From NCBI GenBank assembly GCA_965199595.1, contig OZ241182.1, forward strand, positions 3,906,001 through 3,970,000: DNA of 64,000 nt, in the 5' to 3' direction. Shown here piece by piece: positions 1 through 8,593 of this stretch; position 1 is the stretch's first letter, and every line of letters starts with the position of its first letter. Under the pieces are notes generated by a model. That model saw nothing but the letters and a program-made list of their open reading frames with translations, was not told where the DNA came from and made no database searches. The translations under genes and the position numbers were made by a program. The stretch is from JBBROS01 sp965199595. GTDB taxonomy: Bacteria > Pseudomonadota > Alphaproteobacteria > Acetobacterales > Acetobacteraceae.

Positions 1-185
1 CGGTCCAGCTCCACCACCGCGCCACGGCCCAGCTTCAGCAGCTGGCTCACCTGCATGGTGGCGTTGCCCAGCACCGCGCTCACGGTGACCGGGATGTCAT
101 ACACGGCGTCCAGGTTGCGGGCGGTGCGGGGCGCCTCGCCAGTGGCACCGGCGGCGAGTTCGGCGAGGTCGATGCTATTGGACAT
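1..185 (-). CDS. fliN: Flagellar motor switch protein FliN (5' part; runs off the window)
   Basis: FliN is the small C-ring protein at the cytoplasmic base of the flagellar motor. With FliM and FliG it sets rotation direction and binds FliH during export. The first ~61 residues are visible: a short variable leader, then the start of the SpoA/surface-presentation domain (DIPVTVSAVLGNATMQVSQLL, LGRGAVVELDR), the typical FliN signature. The ATG at 185 lies inside the 3' end of fliH (11-base overlap), implying translational coupling. The remainder of the domain lies beyond base 1. FliM or a FliM/FliN fusion is less likely because the SpoA domain begins within 30 residues of the start. Confidence 0.88.
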   Translation of the reverse strand, partial: MSNSIDLAELAAGATGEAPRTARNLDAVYDIPVTVSAVLGNATMQVSQLLKLGRGAVVELD

Positions 186-870
186 GAGCGAGGCTCCTGG
201 GTTCGGGGATGGGGTCGAGCAGACCGAGTTGCAGCAGGCAGTCCTGCACCGCATCGCGAATGCAGGCGGTGTCGCGGACCAGGCCGCCAGCCTCCCAGCT
301 GAGGCGCACGTCCCCGGGCGGCAGGTTGGCGGCGCGCAGCTGGATGGTCTCGAGCAGCGTGTCATCGAGCCCGGCCAGGTCCGACGCCAAGGTCTCGATC
401 ATCCCGGCATGCACCCGCACGACGACGCCCCCGGCTTGCCCCACCACCGGGAGCAGCCGCAGCAGCAGCGCCCGCACCTCGGCATCACCATGGCTGCGGC
501 ACAGGTCCGGCAGAACGGCGGACACCAGACCGAGCACGGTGCGCGCCACCCCTTCCGCCAAGGCCTCGGTCTGCTGCGCCGCCGCCCCGGCCGCTTCGGA
601 CAGCAGGGCGCCGATGGTCTCCAGCGCGATGGTGCGGCGTTCGGCGGCCCCCTCGGTCCAGGCCCGCTCGGCTGCCTGAACGGCGCGGACGCAGGCGGCA
701 TCGATGTCCGCCTGGCACAGCGCGGGGGCTGGCGGCGCAGCGTGCGGGGCGGGAGGCGGCGCCGGCATGGGGCGCATGGCCGCCAGCGGCGAAGATGCCT
801 GCGGCTCACCGAAATCTTCCGCATAGAGGATCCCGGCACCGGAGCCGCGGAGAAAGCCGTCCATGTTCAA
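175..870 (-). CDS. fliH: Flagellar assembly protein FliH-like
   Basis: A 231-residue protein in the usual fliH position between fliG and fliN. FliH normally binds the export ATPase FliI and tethers it to the C-ring. Sequence conservation is low, as expected for the family. The N-terminal ~60 residues are Ala/Pro-rich (PMPAPPPAPHAAPPAPA). The middle is a long Ala/Glu-rich helical stretch, and the C-terminal half (LLRLLPVVGQAGGVVVRVHAGM, DVRLSWEAGGLVRD) matches the beta-rich FliH/YscL tail. It overlaps the fliG stop by four bases and fliN by eleven. The call rests partly on synteny; it is one cistron of the leftward fliF-fliG-fliH-fliN operon. Confidence 0.75.
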   Translation of the reverse strand: MNMDGFLRGSGAGILYAEDFGEPQASSPLAAMRPMPAPPPAPHAAPPAPALCQADIDAACVRAVQAAERAWTEGAAERRTIALETIGALLSEAAGAAAQQTEALAEGVARTVLGLVSAVLPDLCRSHGDAEVRALLLRLLPVVGQAGGVVVRVHAGMIETLASDLAGLDDTLLETIQLRAANLPPGDVRLSWEAGGLVRDTACIRDAVQDCLLQLGLLDPIPEPRSLAHVQ

Positions 871-1880
871 TCCACCATCTCGTCTGCACCGGCTTCACCG
901 ATCTCGATCTCGCCGCTGGCCGCCAGCTGCTTGGCCTGCACCACGATCGCCGCCTGCGCGTCATCCACGTCGCGCAGCTTCACGGGGCCCAGCCCGGCAA
1001 TCTCGTCCTGCAACATGCGGGCGGCCCGCTCGCTCAGGTTGCCGAAGAACAGGTTGCGCACCGCCTCCGAACCGCCCTTCAGCGCCAATGGCAGCTTGTC
1101 CTTCGGCACCGTGCGCAGCAGCACCTGGATGTGCGGTGCGGAAAGCCGGCGCAGGTCCTCGAAGGTGAACATCAACGCCTTGATCCGCTCCGCCGCCTCG
1201 CGGTTGCGTTCCTCCAGTGCGGAAACGAACCGGGTCTCGGTCTGGCGGTCCAGCCCGTTGAAGATCTCGGCCATCATCTCATGGCTGTCGCGGCGGCTGG
1301 TGCGGGCCAGGTTGGACATGAACTCGGACCGCAGCGTGCGCTCCACCCCATCCAGCACCTCGCGCTGCACGCTCTCCATCCGCAGCATGCGCATCACCAC
1401 CTCGATGGCGAAGTTGTCGGGCAGCAGGCTCAGCACCCGCCCGGCATGGTCCGGCTTCACCTTGGACAGCACGACCGCAACCGTCTGCGGATATTCGTTC
1501 TTGAGGTAGTTCGCGAGCACCGCCTCGTTCACGTTGCCCAGCTTGTCCCACATCGTGCGGCCGGCCGGGCCACGGATCTCGTCCATGATCTGCGCCGCAC
1601 GGTCCTTCGGCAGCGCGGAGAGCAGCAGCCGCTCCGTCGTCTCGAAGCTGCCGATCAGGCCGCCCTGGCTGCCGATGGTGCGGATGAATTCGCTGCACAG
1701 GCCTTCCACCATGCTCGCCTGAACCGGGCCGAGCTGGGCGATGGCATAGGACACGTCCTTGATCTCGTCCTCGTGCATCATGCCGAACAGCTTGGCGCTC
1801 TGCTCGGGCCCGATGGCGAGCATCAGCACCGCGGCCTTCTCACGCCCGCTCATCCGGCCTGACTCGGATTTCACGGCCAT
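867..1880 (-). CDS. fliG: Flagellar motor switch protein FliG
   Basis: FliG (337 aa, normal length) sits between the FliF MS ring and the FliM/FliN C ring and transmits torque from the MotA/B stators. The N-terminal FliF-binding domain (MSGREKAAVLMLAIG, ~res 10-100), the middle ARM domain with the EHPQ-like motif (here EYPQTVAVVLS, ~res 128-138) and the C-terminal torque domain with charged residues (FTFEDL, ~res 238-245; LSERAARMLQDEI) are all present. It starts at base 1880, sharing one base with the fliF stop (TGATG), and its stop overlaps the fliH start. All catalytically important charged positions I can recognise in the torque helix appear kept. Confidence 0.96.
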   Translation of the reverse strand: MAVKSESGRMSGREKAAVLMLAIGPEQSAKLFGMMHEDEIKDVSYAIAQLGPVQASMVEGLCSEFIRTIGSQGGLIGSFETTERLLLSALPKDRAAQIMDEIRGPAGRTMWDKLGNVNEAVLANYLKNEYPQTVAVVLSKVKPDHAGRVLSLLPDNFAIEVVMRMLRMESVQREVLDGVERTLRSEFMSNLARTSRRDSHEMMAEIFNGLDRQTETRFVSALEERNREAAERIKALMFTFEDLRRLSAPHIQVLLRTVPKDKLPLALKGGSEAVRNLFFGNLSERAARMLQDEIAGLGPVKLRDVDDAQAAIVVQAKQLAASGEIEIGEAGADEMVD

Positions 1881-3529
1881 CAGCGATCGCCTTCCGTTGC
1901 GATCCAGCCACGCAGCATGGCAAGGCTTGCCTCCGGGTGGCGCTCCACCAGTTCCGTCACCTGGAGGATGGAGGCGGCACGCAGCTCCCCCTCAACATTG
2001 GCGAGCTTCACCATGGCCTCCACGCCGTCCTCGGATGGCTGGCTGCCATCCCCGGCGACCTGGGCCATCGGCCTGCCATCGGGGCCAAGCACCGATGCGC
2101 CACCGGCATCACCAGCCAGCGTGCCCCCCGCCGCTCCCGCCAGGGCCGGCGGGGCGCCGAGCGCCAGGCGCAGCACCAACGGGCGGAACACCAGCGCCAG
2201 ACAGGCGATAACCGCCACCGCCAGCATCGCCGCCTCGGCCAGCCGCACCAGGTCCGCCTTGTCCAGCCGCGCCCAGACCGGCACCGCCGCCGGCTCCGCC
2301 ATGTCCTCGGGCGTGGTGAAGCGCATCGGCACGATCTCGACCCGGTCGCCGCGCTTCTCGTCGAAGCCCACGGCGCTCCGCACCAGGCTGGCGATCCGCG
2401 TCAGCTCCTCGTCGCTGCGCGCGGTCCAGACCGGCTTGCCGTCCGGCCCCACCGTCGTCACGCCATCCACCATCACCGCAACGCTCAGCCGCTTCAGCTG
2501 CGGCTGCTCGCGCACCACCGTGCGGACGGTCTTGCCGATCTCGTAGTTGGTGGTCTCCTCGGACTTCTGCTCCTGTGACCCGGCGCCGCTCGCGGCCGGC
2601 TCGGCGTTCGGCAGGTTGTTCTGCACCGACACGTTCTGCGGCGCCTCGGTGCTCTTGGTGTTGCCCGTCGTGCTCTGCTGGCTGCGGACCACCTGGCCCT
2701 CGGGGTCATACTTCTCCTGCGTCTCCTGCACGCGGTCGAAATCCAGGTCCACCGCGGCCTCGGCCCGCACCCGCCCCACGCCCAGGCTGCGCTCCAGCAT
2801 CTCCTCGACAGCGCGGGAGATGCGCGTCTCGGCAGCGCGCTTCAGCTCCTCGCCGCTCTGCGCCGTGCCCCCGGCCGGCTGCCCGGCGCGGGCCAGAAGG
2901 GTGCCGCGGCTGTCCACGATCGAGATGTTCTGCGGCTTCAGGCCCGGCACCGCGGCGGCAATCAGGTTCAGCACCGCCTGCACGCCATCCCGGTCCAGCC
3001 GGGCCACGCCCGTCATGGTGAGCACGACGCTGGCCTGCGCCTCCTGCCGGTCCCGCGCGAAGGGCTCGCGCTTCGGCAGCACCAGGTGCACCCGCACGGC
3101 GCGCACGCCCTGCAGCGAGCGGATGGTGCGCGCCAGCTCCCCCTCCATGGCGCGGGTCTGGCTGATGCCCTGCTGGAAGGCGCTGGCGGTCAGCCCCTCC
3201 GTCCGGTCGAAAATCTCGTAGCCGATGGAGCCGCCGGAGGGCAGACCCTCCTTGGCCAGCAGCATCCGGGCGCGGGCCACCTGGTCCTCGGGCACCATGA
3301 TGCGGGCGCCGCCGGCCTCTGTGCCGTGCCGGATATGGGCGCGGTCCAACTGCTCGATCACCTGCCCGGCCTCCCGCAAGTCGAGGTCCGCATACAGCAG
3401 CGACAGAGGAGCCGAACTGTCCCGCAGCGCCATGACGGCGATGAGACCCAGCGACATCAAGGCGACGAGAGCCAAAGCCCCGAGCTTCACGGGTCCAAGT
3501 CCCCGCAGCCCGGCAAGCAAGCCACCCAT
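1880..3529 (-). CDS. fliF: Flagellar MS-ring protein FliF
   Basis: FliF (549 aa) forms the inner-membrane MS ring on which the flagellum is assembled. A first membrane helix lies at about residues 15-35 and a second near 430-455 (AEAAMLAVAVIACLALVF). Between them are the ring-building motifs, e.g. SLLYADLDLREAGQVIEQLD, the YscJ-like region (GYEIFDRTEGLTASAFQQGI, RTIRSLQGVRAVRVHLVLPK) and the long periplasmic domain containing NYEIGKTVRTVVREQPQLKRLSVAV. The cytoplasmic C-terminal tail binds FliG. It is the first cistron of the leftward cluster. The 1-kb spacer upstream must hold its promoter, but I could not identify a sigma-54 or sigma-28 box with confidence. Confidence 0.96.
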   Translation of the reverse strand: MGGLLAGLRGLGPVKLGALALVALMSLGLIAVMALRDSSAPLSLLYADLDLREAGQVIEQLDRAHIRHGTEAGGARIMVPEDQVARARMLLAKEGLPSGGSIGYEIFDRTEGLTASAFQQGISQTRAMEGELARTIRSLQGVRAVRVHLVLPKREPFARDRQEAQASVVLTMTGVARLDRDGVQAVLNLIAAAVPGLKPQNISIVDSRGTLLARAGQPAGGTAQSGEELKRAAETRISRAVEEMLERSLGVGRVRAEAAVDLDFDRVQETQEKYDPEGQVVRSQQSTTGNTKSTEAPQNVSVQNNLPNAEPAASGAGSQEQKSEETTNYEIGKTVRTVVREQPQLKRLSVAVMVDGVTTVGPDGKPVWTARSDEELTRIASLVRSAVGFDEKRGDRVEIVPMRFTTPEDMAEPAAVPVWARLDKADLVRLAEAAMLAVAVIACLALVFRPLVLRLALGAPPALAGAAGGTLAGDAGGASVLGPDGRPMAQVAGDGSQPSEDGVEAMVKLANVEGELRAASILQVTELVERHPEASLAMLRGWIATEGDR

Positions 3530-4584
3530 CAGCCGTTCCCGTTTTGCAAACGTGCCATGGGCGGAGTGTGGGCGACGGACCTTTCCAGAAGGTTAACGGC
3601 TGTAGAGCGCCACCCGCTTTGGGAACTATTTAGTTGAGGTTTGGCCCCGCTTCGGCACGGTTAATGGCTTCCAGAGTGTAGCCGAGATGCAGGATGTCCC
3701 CCACCGGGAGTTCAAAGCCGCCTAAGGACGGTACAACGGGCTCTGGGCTCGCGCCTTGGCCATGCCCCGTCGTCTCCCGGCAAGGATCATCCTGCCACAC
3801 CCGGCGAAGCCGGGCAAAGCCAGGCGGCATAAAGCTTTTGGAGCAATTCGCCGATATGGCGACATGATCCTCGTGGCCGAAGATCAACCCCGTACTCCTG
3901 TCTGTCGTCTGCATCGTAGGTCGGGCTTTGAACCCCGCGCCGCGAGTCTATGCGGGAGCGCGCGGCGGGGTTAGGCGGCTTTCTGAACCCATTGCGTCGT
4001 CGCGACACCTGGAACGGACGGTGCGCCGGAGGGGCCTTCCAGGAACCCCACATCGCGGCCCCCAAGGCATGGACACCCGAGAGCCTACGGCAGGAAGATT
4101 GATCACCGTGTCGCGGCGCACCGGAGCAAGGTCTATTGCAGCAACGACCCGCCAGCAAGGAAAATAGTCAGCTGAACCTGACCGCTGCGAACCCCAAATC
4201 TACCGCCAGTGAGCATTACAGTTCCTCCAGTCCTATCCGACGCATTATCTACTACATGACATGATGGAATCCCGCTTATCCCGTTCGGCTCTCGGGTGTA
4301 GATTCATCGTTCGGAGTTACAACACTGTTATGACCGGGTTTATTTGCTTTTTTCGGTCGTGTCATCACTTGCAGGAAGGGTGAGCAGGCGGCACAATGAC
4401 CTGCCAACGCTGGACTGATATTAGAGCAGTTTCAGAACCGCCAAGAGAACCGGAAAGCCTGAAAGGCAAATTCCCACATGGGTGCCGGTAAGCAGCTTCT
4501 CCGTTCAGATTTCCCGAATCGGGCGCAACTCACCCTGGGAACACGGAAGCCACTCTGAACGGCCAAACCACCCCGCCGCATCGA
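3530..4584. other. Gene-poor intergenic block, lower GC than its surroundings
   Basis: About 1 kb with no convincing coding sequence. Open frames exist on both strands (e.g. 3630-3914 minus, 3928-4167 plus) but show no recognisable family or ribosome-binding site and overlap each other. Positions 4180-4560 are distinctly AT-richer than the rest of the window. A strong hairpin is present at 3931-3972 (AACCCCGC pairing with GCGGGGTT). The block separates the fli operon from the sarcosine oxidase genes and should contain the fliF promoter. It may be the scar of an old insertion or encode a structured RNA; I could match it to no RNA family. Confidence 0.5.
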
Positions 4585-4848
4585 TCAGCTCCGGTCCACC
4601 TTGTCCTGCAGCGCCGCATCGTCCCACGCCACCGTCCCGTCAGTCAGGCAGGGCCGCGCCCCATCCCCCCTGATCACCCACGCATCCAGCCGCTCGGCGA
4701 CGCAGTTCAGCCGCTCGGGATAGTCGAACGGTGGCGCCAGCAGCAGGACGGTCCAGCTCTCCGCCAGCGGCAGGTTGTCGCGCGCGAACGTGTCGGCTCC
4801 CGCTCCCTGGTCCATGCACGCCCACGCCTCCGATGCGACAGCCTGCAA
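4585..4848 (-). CDS. Small hypothetical protein downstream of soxG
   Basis: An 87-residue reading frame beginning 16 bases after the soxG stop on the same strand, so probably read with the sox genes. I do not recognise a family. The C-terminal half (SWTVLLLAPPFDYPERLNCVAERLDAWVI) looks like ordinary folded protein with a hydrophobic strand followed by an amphipathic helix. There is no signal peptide or membrane helix. Codon composition resembles the neighbouring genes. It could also be a shadow frame, since the region is short and GC-rich. Confidence 0.4.
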   Translation of the reverse strand: MQAVASEAWACMDQGAGADTFARDNLPLAESWTVLLLAPPFDYPERLNCVAERLDAWVIRGDGARPCLTDGTVAWDDAALQDKVDRS

Positions 4849-4864
4849 CCCCGGGCAGGGTGCT

Positions 4865-5326
4865 TCAAGCCTGACCTATATCGATCTCGAGAACCCCCTC
4901 GATCGCCCGCCCGAAACTGCCGGCAAAACTCCGCCCGCACTGCACCTCGAAAACCTCGTCACCCATCCGCAGCACCAGCACGCTCAGATGCGCCATCACC
5001 GTCTGCGCACAGCCGCCCACCGCCAGCCCGTCCAGGTCCAGCGGCACCAGGTGCCCCATCCGCGCCCGCGTGCCCGGCCCGGCCAGCCGCACCCCCACCC
5101 GCGCATCCGACAGATCGATCAGCCCGGCCTCCCCCACCACCGGCGCCAGCTCCGCCACCAGGTCCACGCCCACCCCGGCCCGCATGGCAAACACCTGGTG
5201 CGGCGCCGCCCGCGCCAGCAGCAGCCCGTCCCGCTCCACGAACCGCCCCATGTCCGGCATCGCCAGCACCATCGGGCTGGCGCGCAGGGCAATCAGCGCC
5301 GTCGTCCGCTCCACCCATTCAACCAC
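4865..5326 (-). CDS. soxG: Sarcosine oxidase, gamma subunit
   Basis: The small gamma subunit of heterotetrameric sarcosine oxidase, which together with alpha, beta and delta oxidises N-methylglycine to glycine, passing the methyl carbon to tetrahydrofolate. The ~153-residue protein has the family features GLIDLSDARVGVRLAGPGT, MGHLVPLDLD and the terminal RSFAGSFGRAIEGVLEID. I chose a GTG start at 5326, which overlaps the soxA stop (5319) by eight bases. An ATG at 5410 would add a 28-residue Arg/Trp-rich leader read from within soxA and looks spurious. Last recognisable cistron of soxD-soxA-soxG. Confidence 0.85.
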   Translation of the reverse strand: MVEWVERTTALIALRASPMVLAMPDMGRFVERDGLLLARAAPHQVFAMRAGVGVDLVAELAPVVGEAGLIDLSDARVGVRLAGPGTRARMGHLVPLDLDGLAVGGCAQTVMAHLSVLVLRMGDEVFEVQCGRSFAGSFGRAIEGVLEIDIGQA

Positions 5327-8285
5327 GCAGCCGCACTCCCTCTGAGTCCACGAAACAGGGCGCCACCACCTCCGCCATCGCCGCCGGGTCCCCGGCGCGG
5401 ACGGGATCATAGACGCACAGCCGCTCCCCCAGCCGCGCCATGCCGCCGCGCACGAAGCCGAGCGCGATCCAGCCCCCCAGCAACGGCGAGTGCGCGCCCG
5501 ACGTCACCCAGCCCTGGTCGTGCTCCACCGCCGGCACCACCCCCGCCGTCATCAGGTGCGAGCCCCCCCGCAGCCGCTGGCCCGGCGCCAAGGGCCGCAG
5601 CCCAACCAGCCCGGGCCGCTCCGCCGCCACCAGCGCCGCCCGACCGGCCATCGCTCGCCCGATATAGTCCTTCTTCGCCGACATCATCTTGCCCAGCCCC
5701 AGGTCCCGCCCGGTGGTGCGCCCATCCAGCTCCGCTCCCGCCGGATGCCCCTTCTCGATCCGCAGCACGTTCAGCGCCTCGATCCCGTACGGCACCATCC
5801 CCAGCGGCCGCCCCGCCGCCATCAACGCGTCCAGCAGCGCCACGCCACGCCGCGCCGGCACCGCGATCTCGAACGCCAGCTCACCGGAGAACGAGATGCG
5901 GAACACCCGCGCCACCCCGCCCACCGCGCGCAGCACGGCACACCCCATATACGGCAGCGCCGCATCCGAGACATCGCCCGCCACCACCGCCGCCAGCACG
6001 TCGCGCGCCCGCGGCCCGGCCAGGCTGAACTGCGCCCACTGGTCGCTCACCGTCGCGAACTGCACGTCCAGGCCGGGCCACAGCACCTGGTGGCAGAACT
6101 CCATGTGCGACAGCACCGGACCCGCCTGCGCCGTGGTGGTCGTCATCACCCAGCGCCCCGGCTCCAGCCGCGCCGTGGTGCCGTCATCCAGCACGAACCC
6201 GTCCTCCCGCAGCATCAGCCCATACCGCACGCGGCCGGGCTTCAGGGTGGAGAAGGTGTTGGTGTACAGCCGGTCCAGCAACGCCCCCGCATCCGGCCCG
6301 GTCAGCTCGATCTTGCCCAGGCTCGACACGTCGCACACCCCGGCCGCGGTGCGCACCGCGGTCGACTCCCGGTCCGCCGCCGCCAGCCAGTCCTCGCCGC
6401 CCTGCGGGAAATACGCCGGCCGCAACCAGGCCCCGGCCTCCATGAACACCGCCCCCTGCGCCGCCGCCCAGTCCCGCGCCGGCAGCTCCCGCGTGGGCCG
6501 GAAGTCCCGCCCGATGCTGTGCCCGGCCAGCGCCCCGATCGTCACCGGCGTGAACGGCGAGCGGAACATGGTGGTGCCCGTCTCCGCCATGCCCGCCCCG
6601 GTCAGCTCCGCCATCAGCGCCAGCCCCGCAACGTTGCTCAGCTTGCCCTGGTCCGTCGCCATGCCGAGCGTGGTGTAGCGCTTCAGGTGCTCGACGGACC
6701 GGAACCCCTCCCGGTGCGACAGCGCCACATCGCCCGCCGTCACGTCATGCTGGAAATCGACAAACGCCTTCTGCCGCCCCCGCGGCATCAGCCAAACCGG
6801 CGCCGCCGCCACCGCCGTGGCCTCCGCAACGGGCACGGCACCGGGGTGCCCGGAATGCCCGCACTCCGCCGCCGCCTCGGTCCCCAGCCGCGCGCCGTCC
6901 GCCAGACACGCCGCCAGCCCGAACCGCCCGGCCGCGCTGCCCGCCACCGCCATGCCCGGTGGCAGCGTATCCGCCACGAAGGCGTGCAGCGACGGCTCCC
7001 ACCGCGGCCGGTCGTTCATCTGGCTGGCCAGCGCCACCGTCGGGCTCCACCCGCCCGCCATGGCCACCAGGTCCGCCCCGATCCGGTGCCGCCGCCCCCG
7101 CGCATCCACCACCCACACGGTATGCAGCCCCTGACGGCCATAGGTCGCCGCCACATGCCCGCCCGCGAACACCGGCACGTCCCGCGCCCCCGGCTGCCCC
7201 GCCCGCCGGTCCACCACGGCCGCCACCTCCACCCCGGCCGCGCGCAGGTCGGCCACCGTGCGCCACCCGTCCTCCCCCGCCGTCACCACCACGGCCCGGC
7301 GCCCGGGCCGCACCGCATAGCGGTTGACATAGGTCCGCACCGCCCCGGCCAGCATCACGCCCGGCCGGTCGTTGCCGGAGAACACCAGCGGCCGCTCGAT
7401 GGCCCCGGCCGCCAGCACGCAGCGCCGGGCCACGATGCGCCAATAGGTCTGCCGCGGCTGGTGCGGGCCGGGCTCGGCCAGGTGGTCGGCATTCCGCTCC
7501 ACCGCGCCATAGGTCCCGCCATCATGCACGCCGAACACCGTGGTGCGCGGCATCACCCGCACCCCCGGCATGGCGCGCAGCTCAGCCAGCGCCGCCGCCG
7601 CCCAGTCCACCCCCGCCTGCCCGTCCACGCTGTCCCGCTCGGCCAGCAGCCGCCCGCCCGGCCGTGCATCCGAATCCGCCAGCACCACCCGCGCCCCTGC
7701 CCGGCCCGCCGCCAGCGCCGCCGCCAGCCCCGCCGGCCCGGCGCCGACCACCAGCACGTCGCAATGGATGTGCCCGCGCGCATAATGATCCGGGTCCGCC
7801 GCCGAAGCCGCCCGCCCCAGCCCGGCGGCCCGGCGGATCAGCGGCTCGTACACCGTCTCCCAGAACGCCGCCGGCCACATGAACGTCTTGTAGTAGAACC
7901 CCGCGGCGAACACCGGGCCCGCCAGCCCGTTCACCGCCATCAGGTCCAGCCCCAGCGTCGGGAACCGGTTCTGGCTCACCGCCGCCAGGCCCTCGAACAG
8001 CTCCACCACCGTCGCCGGCAGGTTCGGCTCCCGCCGCCCCCCGGCCCGTAGCGTCACCAGCGCGTTCGGCTCCTCCACCCCCGCCGCCACCAGGCCGCGC
8101 GCCCGGTGATACTTGAACGACCGCCCCAGCAGCCGCACCCCATTGGCCATCAGCGCCGAGGCCAGCGTATCCCCCGCCAGCCCGGCATATCGCCGCCCAT
8201 CGAAGCTGAAGCCCAACGGCGCCGCCCGGTCCACCAGCCCACCCGCCGAAAGCCGCAGCGAAGCCGTGGGGTTCGGCGCGCTCAT
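5319..8285 (-). CDS. soxA: Sarcosine oxidase, alpha subunit
   Basis: A 988-residue alpha subunit, normal length. An N-terminal SoxA-specific domain (GDTLASALMANGVRLLGRSFKYHRARG, in two parts) is followed by a Rossmann nucleotide-binding segment (DVLVVGAGPAGLAAALAAGRAG, split around residue 155-175). Next comes a ferredoxin-reductase-like FAD/NAD domain. The C-terminal ~400 residues are a GcvT-like tetrahydrofolate domain (RTAAGVCDVSSLGKIELTG, LDRLYTNTFSTLKPGRVRYG). The subunit binds NAD+ and, at the beta interface, covalent FMN. The start at 8285 gives an ATGA overlap with soxD; an upstream in-frame ATG (8375) would read antiparallel nonsense within soxD and was rejected. Confidence 0.95.
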   Translation of the reverse strand: MSAPNPTASLRLSAGGLVDRAAPLGFSFDGRRYAGLAGDTLASALMANGVRLLGRSFKYHRARGLVAAGVEEPNALVTLRAGGRREPNLPATVVELFEGLAAVSQNRFPTLGLDLMAVNGLAGPVFAAGFYYKTFMWPAAFWETVYEPLIRRAAGLGRAASAADPDHYARGHIHCDVLVVGAGPAGLAAALAAGRAGARVVLADSDARPGGRLLAERDSVDGQAGVDWAAAALAELRAMPGVRVMPRTTVFGVHDGGTYGAVERNADHLAEPGPHQPRQTYWRIVARRCVLAAGAIERPLVFSGNDRPGVMLAGAVRTYVNRYAVRPGRRAVVVTAGEDGWRTVADLRAAGVEVAAVVDRRAGQPGARDVPVFAGGHVAATYGRQGLHTVWVVDARGRRHRIGADLVAMAGGWSPTVALASQMNDRPRWEPSLHAFVADTLPPGMAVAGSAAGRFGLAACLADGARLGTEAAAECGHSGHPGAVPVAEATAVAAAPVWLMPRGRQKAFVDFQHDVTAGDVALSHREGFRSVEHLKRYTTLGMATDQGKLSNVAGLALMAELTGAGMAETGTTMFRSPFTPVTIGALAGHSIGRDFRPTRELPARDWAAAQGAVFMEAGAWLRPAYFPQGGEDWLAAADRESTAVRTAAGVCDVSSLGKIELTGPDAGALLDRLYTNTFSTLKPGRVRYGLMLREDGFVLDDGTTARLEPGRWVMTTTTAQAGPVLSHMEFCHQVLWPGLDVQFATVSDQWAQFSLAGPRARDVLAAVVAGDVSDAALPYMGCAVLRAVGGVARVFRISFSGELAFEIAVPARRGVALLDALMAAGRPLGMVPYGIEALNVLRIEKGHPAGAELDGRTTGRDLGLGKMMSAKKDYIGRAMAGRAALVAAERPGLVGLRPLAPGQRLRGGSHLMTAGVVPAVEHDQGWVTSGAHSPLLGGWIALGFVRGGMARLGERLCVYDPVRAGDPAAMAEVVAPCFVDSEGVRLRG

Positions 8286-8533
8286 GCCGCCACGTCCACG
8301 GTCCCGAGCACCGCATGCGTCCGCGTGTCCCGCGTCACCACCAGCCACCGCCGGCAGCCGGACACATGCTGCCACAACTCCCGATGCGTCCCGGCCGGGT
8401 TGGCGCGCAGATGCACATAGGCATGCCAGTCCTCCAGCGGCGCATCCGCCCCGGGCCGCACCAGCCCGGCCGCGCCGAACACGCTGAACTCCTCCAACCC
8501 GCGTTCACCGCAATGGGGGCATGGAATACGCAT
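8282..8533 (-). CDS. soxD: Sarcosine oxidase, delta subunit
   Basis: An 83-residue delta subunit, the zinc-binding small chain of sarcosine oxidase. The N-terminal CPHCGERGLEEF supplies two of the zinc cysteines, and the family hallmark WQHVSGCRRWLVVTRDT carries the third. The WHAYVHLRANPAGTHRELW stretch is also diagnostic. A good Shine-Dalgarno (AAGGGAAGG) precedes the ATG. Normally soxD follows soxB directly. Here an opposite-strand gene lies between them, so soxDAG must use a promoter in the 60-base gap 8534-8593. Confidence 0.93.
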   Translation of the reverse strand: MRIPCPHCGERGLEEFSVFGAAGLVRPGADAPLEDWHAYVHLRANPAGTHRELWQHVSGCRRWLVVTRDTRTHAVLGTVDVAA

Positions 8534-8593
8534 CGTAACCTTCCCTTAATCGAAGCGTGCTGAGATGCTGCCACGGCAAGGGCGGAGGCTGCA

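Noticed and set aside
3630..4167. Overlapping small genes at 3630-3914 (minus), 3787-4158 (minus) and 3928-4167 (plus)
   Set aside because: Mutually overlapping, no ribosome-binding sites, composition unlike the real genes, no family pattern.
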